The notes under the pieces were generated by a model that saw only the letters and a program-made list of their open reading frames with translations, was not told where the DNA came from and searched no databases. From Breoghania sp. L-A4 (GTDB taxonomy: Bacteria; Pseudomonadota; Alphaproteobacteria; Rhizobiales; Stappiaceae): a stretch of 64,000 nucleotides of DNA. Shown here in pieces: positions 56,478 through 64,000 of the stretch; position 1 is the first letter of the stretch, and every line of letters begins with the position of its first letter. The stretch lies in NCBI RefSeq assembly GCF_003432385.1, contig NZ_CP031841.1, positions 62,001 through 126,000 of the forward strand. Reading direction: 5' to 3'. The translations under genes and the position numbers were made by a program.

Positions 56478-58241
56478 ATGAAGGTCAGCATCGACATCGG
56501 CACGACATCGACGGCGGAGCCGGCGGTGATGGATCTGGAAGAGCTTCTGGCCACACGCTTGCTGGTGCAGGGCAATTCCGGCTCCGGCAAGTCGCATCTG
56601 CTGCGCCGCATTCTCGAGCAAAGCGCCACCTGGGTGCAGCAGGCGATCATCGATCCGGAAGGCGACTTCGTCACCCTGGCCGAACGGTTCGGCCACGTGG
56701 TCGTCGACGCCAATGGCGCCACCGAGCGCGATCTCACGCGCATCGCCGGCCGGGTGCGCCAGCACCGCATCTCCGTTGTTCTCAATCTGGAAGGCCTGGA
56801 CGCCGACGTGCAGATGAAGGCGGCAGCCGCCTTCCTCAATGGCTTGTTCGAGGCGGAGCGCGATCATTGGTACCCCATGCTGGTGGTGGTCGATGAGGCG
56901 CAACTCTTCGCGCCCGCCGTGGGCGGCGAGGTGTCGGAGGAGGCGCGGCGGGTGTCGCTCGGCGCGATGACCAACCTGATGTGTCGCGGACGCAAGCGCG
57001 GGCTGGCCGGGGTGATCGCCACCCAGCGGCTCGCCAAACTGGCCAAGAACGTCGCCGCGGAAGCCGCCAACTTCCTCATGGGCCGCACCTTTCTCGACAT
57101 CGACATGGCCCGCGCGGCCGATCTTCTGGGCATGGAACGCCGGCAGGCGGAAGCCTTCCGCAACCTCACGCGCGGCAATTTCATCGCCCTGGGCTCGGCT
57201 ATTTCCCGGCGTCCGGTGCAGGTGACGATCGGTGACGTGGAGACCTCTGCGCGCAGTGGCAGTCCGAAACTGATGCCGCTGCCCGAACAGCCGCCGGCGG
57301 ACGCCAAGGACCTCATCTTCACCCCCGGCGAGGACGAGGTCGAGCCGGTGGTGCGCACCGCACACAGGCGATCCGCGCCCCAGCCCGCCCCCGATCTCCT
57401 CGCGCAATTGGCGCAGGCGCGGCCTCTGACGGTGGAGACCGAAACGCCGGCCGGGCCCGCGATGCCGGAGGAAGAGCGTAGCGCCGCGATCGATGCGATT
57501 GTGCGCGAGATTCTCGACGACCCGGAGGCTGCCTTCCGGCCCATTGCGCTGTTGTATCAGGATTTTCTGGTGCGCCTTCGCATCGGGCGTCTGCCCGGCG
57601 ACCCGCCCGACCTTTCCGCCTTTCGTCAGCGGCTGGCGGTGGCGCGCGCCGGCGTCGATACGGGATCCGCGGACGTGGGCTCGGAATGGAGCAAGGCGCT
57701 CGACCTCGCGCAGCATCTTCCCGACGACATGCAGGGCGTGTTTCTTGTGGTCGCCCGCGCCGCCATGGAAGGCGCGCCCTGCCCGCCCGACGGCGAGATC
57801 GCGCGGATCTACGGCACTCGCTCGACCGGACGCGCCCGGCGGCTGCTCACCTACATGGAAGAGCGAAACTTCATCGTCTGTAGCGACGATCTGAGCGGCA
57901 CGCGGATCATCGCCCTGCCGGAGCTCGGCTGGAAGACAGGATCCGGCGCGTCTTCGGCGCGGCGGGCCGGGCCCGCGCGGCCCGTCGATCCGCTGTTCGC
58001 GGAGCTTCGGGACATGAAGACCGCAAGCGCGCCGGAGGGTTTGGCCGGGAGCGACGCCCAGAGCGCCGAACGTCGCGACGAGCCGCACGCAAGCGCGCTG
58101 GTTGACGATCGGTCGGAAAGCGGCCTCTTTGACAACCCGGCCCCTGTCTTATCCGGCGCTCCCGCCGATGAGGCGGATGAGCGCGATTTGCTGTCCCACG
58201 CGCCCGCTCGCACTCGAACCGAAGACAGCTCCGTCAACTGA
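56478..58241 (+). CDS. HerA/VirB4-like P-loop ATPase (DUF87 type)
   Basis: This 587-residue protein has an N-terminal ATPase domain: Walker A LLVQGNSGSGKSHLLRRILE (about 29-48), Walker B YPMLVVVDEAQLFAPAVGG, and VIATQRLAKLAKNVAAEAANF. The C-terminal half is less conserved (Pro/Glu-rich linker, then a domain with GEIARIYGTRSTGRARRLLTYM resembling a winged helix) and ends in an acidic tail. HerA-type enzymes translocate DNA, often with NurA; no nuclease gene is nearby, so the role is unknown. Start at 56478 after GGGAG. Confidence 0.85.
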   Translation: MKVSIDIGTTSTAEPAVMDLEELLATRLLVQGNSGSGKSHLLRRILEQSATWVQQAIIDPEGDFVTLAERFGHVVVDANGATERDLTRIAGRVRQHRISVVLNLEGLDADVQMKAAAAFLNGLFEAERDHWYPMLVVVDEAQLFAPAVGGEVSEEARRVSLGAMTNLMCRGRKRGLAGVIATQRLAKLAKNVAAEAANFLMGRTFLDIDMARAADLLGMERRQAEAFRNLTRGNFIALGSAISRRPVQVTIGDVETSARSGSPKLMPLPEQPPADAKDLIFTPGEDEVEPVVRTAHRRSAPQPAPDLLAQLAQARPLTVETETPAGPAMPEEERSAAIDAIVREILDDPEAAFRPIALLYQDFLVRLRIGRLPGDPPDLSAFRQRLAVARAGVDTGSADVGSEWSKALDLAQHLPDDMQGVFLVVARAAMEGAPCPPDGEIARIYGTRSTGRARRLLTYMEERNFIVCSDDLSGTRIIALPELGWKTGSGASSARRAGPARPVDPLFAELRDMKTASAPEGLAGSDAQSAERRDEPHASALVDDRSESGLFDNPAPVLSGAPADEADERDLLSHAPARTRTEDSSVN

Positions 58242-58330
58242 GGCGTCGCGCTCGCGCTCGGAACCGCAAGAAACGGGTGGTTGGGCGCCATGCGCCGCCG
58301 TATTCTGCTGTCCGGATATGGAGACGAGCC

Positions 58331-59242
58331 ATGAACGTAATGACCGGACCTGTGACGGATGAGATCGGCAAGAGCCTCGCGGCGGATCCCGAGATTTCAG
58401 CGCGCGACTATCAGACCATCCGCAAGACGCTGGAGTTCATCACCCACACCTGGCGCGATCAGCCGGGACTCGACGAGATCGCCGCAGCCGCCGGCCTGTC
58501 GCCGGCGCATCTGCAGCGGGTGTTCACGCGCTGGGCGGGGCTGACGCCGAAACAGTTCCTGCAGGCGATCACCCTCGACCATGCCCGCGAGCTGTTGCGT
58601 GGCGCGGCCTCGGTGCTGGATGCCACCTATGAGGTCGGCCTTTCCGGCCCCGGACGGCTGCACGATCTCTTTGTTACCCATGAAGCCATGACGCCGGGCG
58701 TCTATAAGGCGCGTGGCGGCGGCGTCACGATCTCCTACGCTTTCCATCCCTCGCCATTCGGCCTGGCGCTTCTGATGGTGACAGAACACGGGCTGGCGGG
58801 CCTTGCCTTCGCCGATCCCGGCGAGGAGGCGATGGCGCTCGAGGACATGACCGGCCGCTGGCCCAACGCCCGCTTCGTCGAGGATCCGAAAGCAACGACG
58901 CCCTATCTGGCGCGGATCTTCGATCCCGAAGAATGGAGTGCCGACCGGCCGCTGCGAATCGTGATGATCGGCACGGATTTCGAGGTGCGGGTCTGGGAGA
59001 CCCTGCTGCGCATCCCGCTCGGCCGGGCGACCACCTATTCCGACATCGCGGCGAAGCTGGGGAAACCCAACGCGGCGCGCGCCGTCGGCACGGCGGTGGG
59101 CAAGAACCCGATTTCCTTCGTCGTGCCGTGTCACCGGGTGCTGGGCAAGACCGGCAACCTGTGCGGCTACCACTGGGGCCTGACCCGCAAGCGGGCGATC
59201 CTGGGCTGGGAAGCCGGGGTGTCGGGCCCGGCGACCGCTTAG
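58331..59242 (+). CDS. AraC-HTH fused to O6-methylguanine-DNA methyltransferase (Ada-like, no N-domain)
   Basis: This 303-residue protein joins an AraC-type DNA-binding domain (about 25-115: LDEIAAAAGLSPAHLQRVFTRWAGLTPKQFL) to an Ogt/MGMT suicide alkyltransferase (about 130-295). The acceptor Cys is in SFVVPCHRVLGKTGNLCGY and the helix motif is RIPLGRATTYSDIA. The methyl-phosphotriester-sensing N-terminal domain of E. coli Ada is missing, so it may repair DNA and regulate genes without the Ada switch. It converges on regA with a 4-bp overlap. Confidence 0.92.
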   Translation: MNVMTGPVTDEIGKSLAADPEISARDYQTIRKTLEFITHTWRDQPGLDEIAAAAGLSPAHLQRVFTRWAGLTPKQFLQAITLDHARELLRGAASVLDATYEVGLSGPGRLHDLFVTHEAMTPGVYKARGGGVTISYAFHPSPFGLALLMVTEHGLAGLAFADPGEEAMALEDMTGRWPNARFVEDPKATTPYLARIFDPEEWSADRPLRIVMIGTDFEVRVWETLLRIPLGRATTYSDIAAKLGKPNAARAVGTAVGKNPISFVVPCHRVLGKTGNLCGYHWGLTRKRAILGWEAGVSGPATA

Positions 59243-59871
59243 CGCGGGGCGCGCTTGGCGAGGATCCTCTGCAGCGTGCGGCGGTGCATGTTGAGACGGC
59301 GCGCCGTCTCCGAGACATTGCGGTCGCACAGCTCGTAGATCCGCTGAATATGTTCCCAGCGCACCCGGTCGGCCGACATGGGGTTTTCCGGCAGCTCCGC
59401 CTTCTCGTCGGGCTTTTGCGTGAGCGCCGCGAAAATCTCGTCCGCGTCCGCGGGCTTGGCGAGATAATCCACCGCGCCCAGCTTCACCGCGGTCACCGCC
59501 GTGGCGATGTTGCCGTAACCAGTGAGGATGATGGCGCGCGCGTCTGGCCGGCGCGACTGCAACTCGGCGATCACGTCAAGGCCGCTGCCGTCGCCCAGCC
59601 GCATGTCGACGACCGCGAAGGCCGGCGGCTGCGCCTTCACCTTGGCGATCGCGTCGCTCACGGTCTCCGCCGAGACGGTGTCGAACCCGCGTTTTTCCAT
59701 TGCGCGCTCGAGCCGTTGGAGAAACGGTCGGTCATCGTCGACGATCAACAGCCGGGCGCCTTGCATGTCCGGCTGCGGTCCGTCGTGTGGTTGGCTGCCG
59801 GCCGCTTGACCGCTGGCCGCGGGGTCATGCCCTGCACGGGCGGTGGTTCCGCCGTTCGCCTCTTCTATCAT
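59239..59871 (-). CDS. regA: Redox response regulator RegA/ActR/PrrA family
   Basis: This 210-residue response regulator has a receiver (LLIVDDDRPFLQRL; phospho-Asp in AVVDMRLGDGSGLDV; KPADADE) and a Fis-type helix-turn-helix, WEHIQRIYELCDRNVSETARRLNMHRRTLQRIL, nearly invariant in RegA/ActR/PrrA/RoxR. An N-terminal extension of about 35 low-complexity residues precedes the receiver; an internal start nearer the receiver is possible. It pairs with the regB-like gene directly upstream. The system controls respiration, carbon and nitrogen fixation or acid tolerance according to redox state. Confidence 0.93.
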   Translation of the reverse strand: MIEEANGGTTARAGHDPAASGQAAGSQPHDGPQPDMQGARLLIVDDDRPFLQRLERAMEKRGFDTVSAETVSDAIAKVKAQPPAFAVVDMRLGDGSGLDVIAELQSRRPDARAIILTGYGNIATAVTAVKLGAVDYLAKPADADEIFAALTQKPDEKAELPENPMSADRVRWEHIQRIYELCDRNVSETARRLNMHRRTLQRILAKRAPR

Positions 59872-59952
59872 CTGCGTCTTCCCGTCCTGCCATCACGGCG
59901 CATCGTCGTGCCTTCAACATAGGCACCCGCCCGAGCCTGGGCAAATGCCTCT

Positions 59953-61280
59953 TTAGGAGTCACCCTGTTCCCGCGCATAGCCCGATCCCTGCTCGAACGC
60001 CCGGCGCGGCCATTGCACCCGGACAACGGCGCCGGATTCCGGCGGCCGCCGGTTCTCCAGCCTCAGCCGCGCGCCGGTGCGTTCCAGCAGCGTCTTGGCG
60101 ATGAAAAATCCCAGTCCCAGCCCCCGGCGGAGGATTCTTCGCTGCGCGCCTTGCCGCGCGTCGTCACATAGGGCTCGCCGATACGGCCGATCACGTCCAC
60201 GGCGAAGCCCGGACCGTCGTCGGTGATCGACAGCGCCACATGCTCGGCGTCCCACTGCATGGTGACCAGCACGTCGGCCCTGGCGAAGTCGACCGCGTTC
60301 TCGATCAGGTTGCCCAACCCATAGAGAACCGCCGGGTTGCGCGGGCACGACGGCTCAGGGCCGTCTCCTTGCGCCTCGACGCGGATGGCGATGCCGAAAT
60401 CGCGGTGCGGCGCGGTGATTTCCTCCACCAGATGCGACAGAGGGAGCCGGAAAAACGCATCGTGTTCGTCGCTCGACAGCGAGGTGAGCTTGCGTAGGAT
60501 CTCGCGGCAGCGCTCGCCCTGGCTGCGGATCAGCGCCACGTCGTCGTGCCGGGGATCGCCGGGCTCGATTTCCGCTTCCAGCTCCTTGGCCGTCAGCACC
60601 ATGGTGGCGAGCGGGGTTCCCAGCTCGTGCGCGGCCGCGGCCGCCAGTCCATCGAGCGCGCTCAGATGCTGCTCGCGCGCCAGCACCAGTTCCGTCGCCG
60701 ACAGCGCCTGCGCCAGAAGCCGGGCTTCCTGCGCCACGCGAAAGGCGTAGATGGCCATGAAGGCGAGCGAGCACAAAAGCGCCACCCAGACGGCGAACTG
60801 GTAGAACAGCGGCAGCTCGAAGGTCTCGCCCGGCCGCCACGGCAGCGGCATCTGGAACAGCGCCAGGAAGGTCGCGGCCAGGGTGGCGACCCCGCCCAGC
60901 ACCAGTGTGTTGCGCGGCGGCAGCGCGGTGGCCGAGACCATCACCGGCGCCACCAGCAGGAAGGCGAAGGGATTGCCCAGCCCGCCGGTCAGATACAGTA
61001 GTCCGGCAAGCTGCAGCACGTCATAGGCCAGCAGCACCGTTGCCCAGCGTTCGGGCAGGCGCTGGGTGGAGCCGTAGGCGACCTTGAGAAACAGGTTGAG
61101 CCAGGCGGATAGCGCGATCAGCGCGAACGAAAAGCCGAGCGGCACGTCGAAGCCGAGACCCACATGCACCACCATGATGGCCGCCGTCTGGCCCGTCACC
61201 GCCAGCCAGCGCAGACGCACCAGCGTGTCGAGCCGCAGCAGGCGGTTGTCGAACAGGCGGGCGGGAACTTCATCGGCCAT
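59953..61280 (-). pseudogene. regB: Redox sensor kinase RegB/ActS/PrrB family, frameshifted (probably sequencing error)
   Basis: Six hydrophobic helices, the quinone-site motif GGLGNPFAFLL, the H box AAAHELGTPLATMVL, the redox-active Cys in GERCREIL, the N box GLGNLIENAVDFA and the start of the ATPase domain are in one frame. It is then lost after KARSEESSAGG near 60120. The next frame continues LGLGFFIAKTLLERTGARL to the end. One extra C/G in the five-base run at 60121-60125 restores the G2 box GGLGLGFFIAK and a protein of about 440 residues. RegB phosphorylates RegA, whose gene follows 81 bp downstream. Confidence 0.9.
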
Positions 61281-61538
61281 GGGGCACCGGATGGGTTGGG
61301 GGCGGGACCGCCCGGCGGATTGATGGACGCGGACAAGGTGCGCGGACGCGTGGGCGCTCAGTCATAAACCGCGTCGCCGCGCGCGCCAAGCGCCGGCTCC
61401 GCGTCTGGGTGCCTCGCGGCCCGGCGCGATCGCCTGTTTTCCGCTCCGCACTTGTCTGTTATCCGTTCGGCATGTTAGCTCACCGGACACAAGGGCCGCA
61501 TCGGCTCATTCCCGGCATCGGAACACGGAACGCGACAG

Positions 61539-62039
61539 ATGACAGACACCAACAACGACGCAGGCCAGCAGGGCGCCGGAGCGCAGGCTGGCACGGTGCC
61601 GGGCCTGAACATCCTGGTCCAGTACATTAAGGACCTGTCTTTCGAGAACCCGCGCGCGCCGCAGTCGCTGAAGCCGAGCGAGTCGTCTCCCAAGCTTGAC
61701 ATCAACATCAATGTCAATGCCAACAAGATGGAAGACAGCCAGTTCGAGGTCATCCTGTCGCTGGAGGCGACCGCCACAGATCCGGGCGGCGCGCTGTTCA
61801 AGGCTGAACTGGTTTACGCCGGCGTCTTCCGCATCACCGGTGTGCCGGACGAGCACCTGCATCCCTTCGTGCTGATCGAGTGCCCGCGCATGCTGTTCCC
61901 CTTCGCGCGCCAGATCATCGCGGATGCGACGCGCAACGGCGGCTTCCCGCCGCTGATGATCGATCCGATCGATTTCGCGGCGCTCTATCGCCAGAACATG
62001 GCGCAGCCGCAGCAGCCGGCGGTCGACACGATCAACTGA
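61539..62039 (+). CDS. secB: Protein-export chaperone SecB
   Basis: This 166-residue tetrameric chaperone keeps precursors unfolded and hands them to SecA. Motifs are [26 protein letters not shown]-like strands and [20 protein letters not shown] with [18 protein letters not shown]. The length is normal. A strong terminator lies 29 bp downstream. Confidence 0.96.
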   Translation: MTDTNNDAGQQGAGAQAGTVPGLNILVQYIKDLSFENPRAPQSLKPSESSPKLDININVNANKMEDSQFEVILSLEATATDPGGALFKAELVYAGVFRITGVPDEHLHPFVLIECPRMLFPFARQIIADATRNGGFPPLMIDPIDFAALYRQNMAQPQQPAVDTIN

Positions 62040-62067
62040 TCCGCCTCACAAGGCACGAAAACCGAAG

Positions 62068-62098
62068 AGGCGCGGGTCCCAGGGTTCGCGCCTTTTTT
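62068..62098 (+). terminator. Rho-independent terminator of secB
   Basis: AGGCGCG pairs with CGCGCCT around a 12-base loop, followed by six T. Confidence 0.85.
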
Positions 62099-62133
62099 GC
62101 GCGCACGGTGTTCAATATGGCAGGCGCGCGGCC

Positions 62134-62258
62134 CATCCTTCAAGACATCCGCTGCGCGGCTTCCTCAGGATGAGGAAGAGTGTGTGGCACTTTTTATTAA
62201 TATATCAACACGATAGACCTCGTCCTGAGGAGGCGCTTCAGCGCCGTCTCGAAGGATG
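62134..62258. repeat. Inverted pair of interspersed repeats between secB and moeB
   Basis: One copy at 62134-62173 runs CATCCTTCAAGAC to TCCTCAGGATG. A second at 62218-62258 runs CCTCGTCCTGAGGAGGCGC to GTCTCGAAGGATG in the opposite sense, with 44 AT-rich bases between. They belong to the same family as the element at 29136-29176. Confidence 0.75.
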
Positions 62259-62294
62259 ACGTCACGCGCCAAATGGACGCGCGCCTCGCTGACC

Positions 62295-63101
62295 TCACTC
62301 CGCGGCGAGCAACGTTTCGGCCGGCTGTGGCGTATCGCCGTTGAGCGGGTTCTTGGCCGACCAGCGATAGCGGATGGTTTCAAGCCGCATGGAGCGGGCG
62401 TCGTAGAGCACCAGCCGCCCGACCAGGCTCTCGCCGAAGCCGACGATCTCCTTGATCACTTCCAGCGCCTGCATGGACCCGATGATGCCGGTGAGCGCGC
62501 CGAGCACGCCGGCCTGCGCGCAGGTGGGAAGAACGCCTTCGGGCGGCCGGTCCGGAAACAGGCAGCGATAGGTCGGGTTGGGCGCGCCGTCGTCTCCCGC
62601 GAGATGCGGCTTCAGCGTGGTGATCGAGCCGTCGAACTGCCCCACGGCCGCGGTCACCAGCGGCTTTTTCGCGTAAAAGCACGCGTCGGAGACCAGATAA
62701 CGGGTGGCAAAATTGTCCGAGCCGTCCGCGACGATGTCGTAGCCCGCGATCAGCTCCACCGCGTTGTCGGCCGTGATTCGCGTGTTGTGCGCGTCGATCG
62801 TCACATGCGGGTTGAGCCGGGCGACCGAGGTGCGCGCGCTTTCCACCTTGGGTTGGCCGACGGCTGCGGTATCGTGGATGACCTGGCGCTGCAGGTTCGA
62901 CAGCGACACGATGTCGTCGTCGACCACGCCGATGGTGCCGACGCCGGCCGCCGCCAGATACTGGATCATCGGCGCGCCGAGCCCGCCCGCGCCGATCACC
63001 AGCACGCGCGCGCGCTTGAGCTTCTGCTGGCCGGGGCCGCCGACATCGCTGAGTACGATGTGCCGCGCGTAGCGCTCCAGTTCCTCACCTTGCAGTGTCA
63101 T
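62295..63101 (-). CDS. moeB: MoeB/ThiF/HesA-family sulfur-carrier adenylyltransferase
   Basis: This 268-residue E1-like enzyme adenylates the C-terminus of MoaD- or ThiS-type sulfur carriers. The nucleotide site is VLVIGAGGLGAPMIQYLAAAGVG, with DDDIVSLSNLQRQVIH, SDNFATRYLVSDAC and the catalytic-type Cys in PTCAQAGVLGALTG. The zinc-binding CxxC pairs of E. coli MoeB are missing; the C-terminal site reads KNPLNGD. I cannot tell MoaD from ThiS as partner. Confidence 0.88.
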   Translation of the reverse strand: MTLQGEELERYARHIVLSDVGGPGQQKLKRARVLVIGAGGLGAPMIQYLAAAGVGTIGVVDDDIVSLSNLQRQVIHDTAAVGQPKVESARTSVARLNPHVTIDAHNTRITADNAVELIAGYDIVADGSDNFATRYLVSDACFYAKKPLVTAAVGQFDGSITTLKPHLAGDDGAPNPTYRCLFPDRPPEGVLPTCAQAGVLGALTGIIGSMQALEVIKEIVGFGESLVGRLVLYDARSMRLETIRYRWSAKNPLNGDTPQPAETLLAAE

Positions 63102-63155
63102 GTAAGTCCCCGCGCCTGCGTTTCTTCCGCTCCGCTGGAGCAGCCTACATTCTAT

Positions 63156-63197
63156 GTTGTCATCCCGGGTCTCGCGATGCTCGCCCGGGATGACAAC
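63156..63197. repeat. Palindromic repeat, 14-bp perfect arms
   Basis: GTTGTCATCCCGGG and CCCGGGATGACAAC flank a 14-base loop in the hrcA-moeB gap. It is the tidiest copy of the GTCATCCCGGG family and could also act as a weak terminator for hrcA. Confidence 0.7.
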
Positions 63198-63210
63198 GCA
63201 GAATGTCTCT

Positions 63211-64000
63211 CTACCCCAGCATCCGCCCCACGACCTTGGCCGTGTAGTCGACCATGGGGATGATGCGGGCGTAATTCAGCCGGGTCGGACCGATGACGCC
63301 CAGCGCGCCGACAATGCGCTGGTCCTTGTCGCGGTAGGGCGCGACAATGAGCGAGGAGCCGGACAGGGAGAACAGCTTGTTCTCCGAACCGATGAAGATC
63401 CGTACGCCGTCGCCCTGCTCCGCGAGGCCCAGGAGCTGGATCAGCTCGCGCTTGTTCTCCAGATCGTCGAACAGCAGCCGGATGCGCTCCATGTCCTCGA
63501 GCGCGCTGCGGTCCTCAAGCAGGTTGGACCGGCCGCGCACGATCAGCGTGTCCTGGTCGCCCTCGCCCTGCCCAGCCCATGTGGCCAGTCCCGCGTCGAC
63601 GATCCGGCTCGTCAGCTCGTCGAGTTCCGCCTTGCGCGCGTCCTTCTGAGCGACAAGCGAGGCGCGCACCTCTTCCAGCGTCTTGGAGTTGATGTGTGCG
63701 TTGAGATAGTTGGACGCCTCGGTCAGCGCCGAGGTGGGCATGTCCGCGGGCAGTTCCAGCAGCCGGTTCTCCACCGAGCCGTCCTCGCCGACGAGCACCG
63801 CCAGCGCCCTGGTCGGCTCGAGCCGCACGAACTCGATCTGTTTCAGCCGCTTGTCCGTCTTGTGCGTCAGCACCACGCCCGCGCCGCGCGACAGACCCGA
63901 CAGCATCTGGCTTGCTTCGGTCAGCAACTGCTCGATGCTGCGGTCCTCGCGCCCGGCCCTGACGTGCACCTCGATCTGCTCGCGCTCCTCGCGGCTCAGA
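63211..64000 (-). CDS. hrcA: Heat-inducible transcription repressor HrcA (5' end outside window)
   Basis: This is the C-terminal 262 residues of HrcA, including the GAF-like effector domain: LSGLSRGAGVVLTHKTDKRLKQIEFVRL, FIGSENKLFSLSGSSLIVAPY, GALGVIGPTRLNYARIIPMV and the terminal YTAKVVGRMLG. The winged-helix N-terminus is beyond the window edge. HrcA represses groESL and other heat-shock genes at CIRCE sites. Confidence 0.95.
   Translation of the reverse strand, partial: LSREEREQIEVHVRAGREDRSIEQLLTEASQMLSGLSRGAGVVLTHKTDKRLKQIEFVRLEPTRALAVLVGEDGSVENRLLELPADMPTSALTEASNYLNAHINSKTLEEVRASLVAQKDARKAELDELTSRIVDAGLATWAGQGEGDQDTLIVRGRSNLLEDRSALEDMERIRLLFDDLENKRELIQLLGLAEQGDGVRIFIGSENKLFSLSGSSLIVAPYRDKDQRIVGALGVIGPTRLNYARIIPMVDYTAKVVGRMLG

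Overview
The window is a GC-rich alphaproteobacterial chromosome segment, most likely from the Hyphomicrobiales (Rhizobiales). A Stappiaceae-type marine or soil relative is my best guess, but the sequence does not prove the family. The reasons are the block parB-parA-rsmG-mnmG-mnmE-rho-hemJ-hemE facing a divergent block of a DUF299 regulator, maf, aroE, coaE and dnaQ, a Fur-family Irr next to fabA-fabB-fabI, a RegB/RegA (ActS/ActR) pair, and CtrA-type and parS-type sites. The hemE/DUF299 junction is the place where Caulobacter and relatives carry oriC. The window therefore probably spans the chromosome origin, at about 44.35-44.63 kb, and its centromere.

Layout. 1-15.8 kb is an accessory block. 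It holds the 3' part of an RpfC-like hybrid sensor kinase convergent with an RpfF-like DSF synthase (a diffusible-signal-factor quorum-sensing pair), and a RidA-family gene behind a palindromic operator. Next come a decayed amidase/TRAP-transporter locus with a shortened TetR regulator, and an apparent operon of a secreted DUF3604 (PHP-like) protein, a membrane-anchored parvulin-like foldase and a HupE/UreJ-type membrane protein. An AraC regulator and a 1444-residue autotransporter follow. The block ends at tRNA-Ala(CGC). 15.9-31.9 kb holds housekeeping genes (YggT, DUF167, LonN, a YbbN-type thioredoxin, ProX deacylase, tRNA-Gly), an RND efflux pair with a divergent TetR gene and an 11-bp-arm palindrome, then yggS, leuS, lptE, a GT39/GT83 glycosyltransferase and holA.

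32-44.3 kb is the leftward origin-proximal block: parB, parA, rsmG, mnmG, mnmE, rho, hemJ and hemE. It contains two strong parS sites and a consensus DnaA box, with a DUF255 thioredoxin-like gene and a GNAT gene inserted. 44.35-44.63 kb is the candidate oriC. 44.6-48.6 kb is the rightward block DUF299 regulator, maf, aroE, coaE, dnaQ. 48.9-64 kb holds a D-glycerate dehydrogenase, an SH3-domain exported protein, fabI-fabB-fabA, irr, nth, a DUF2244 protein, a HerA-like ATPase, an AraC-Ogt alkyltransferase, regA-regB, secB, moeB and the 3' part of hrcA.

A striking technical feature is a set of single-base losses, each beside a short G or C run, that break or extend otherwise conserved genes: hemJ, fabB, regB, the DUF2244 gene, maf, and the amidase remnant twice. 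Adding one G or C restores family-like protein in every case. This points to systematic homopolymer under-calling rather than biology, and those reading frames should be treated as probably intact in the organism. Starts were chosen by family N-termini and visible ribosome-binding sites; uncertain ones are flagged.
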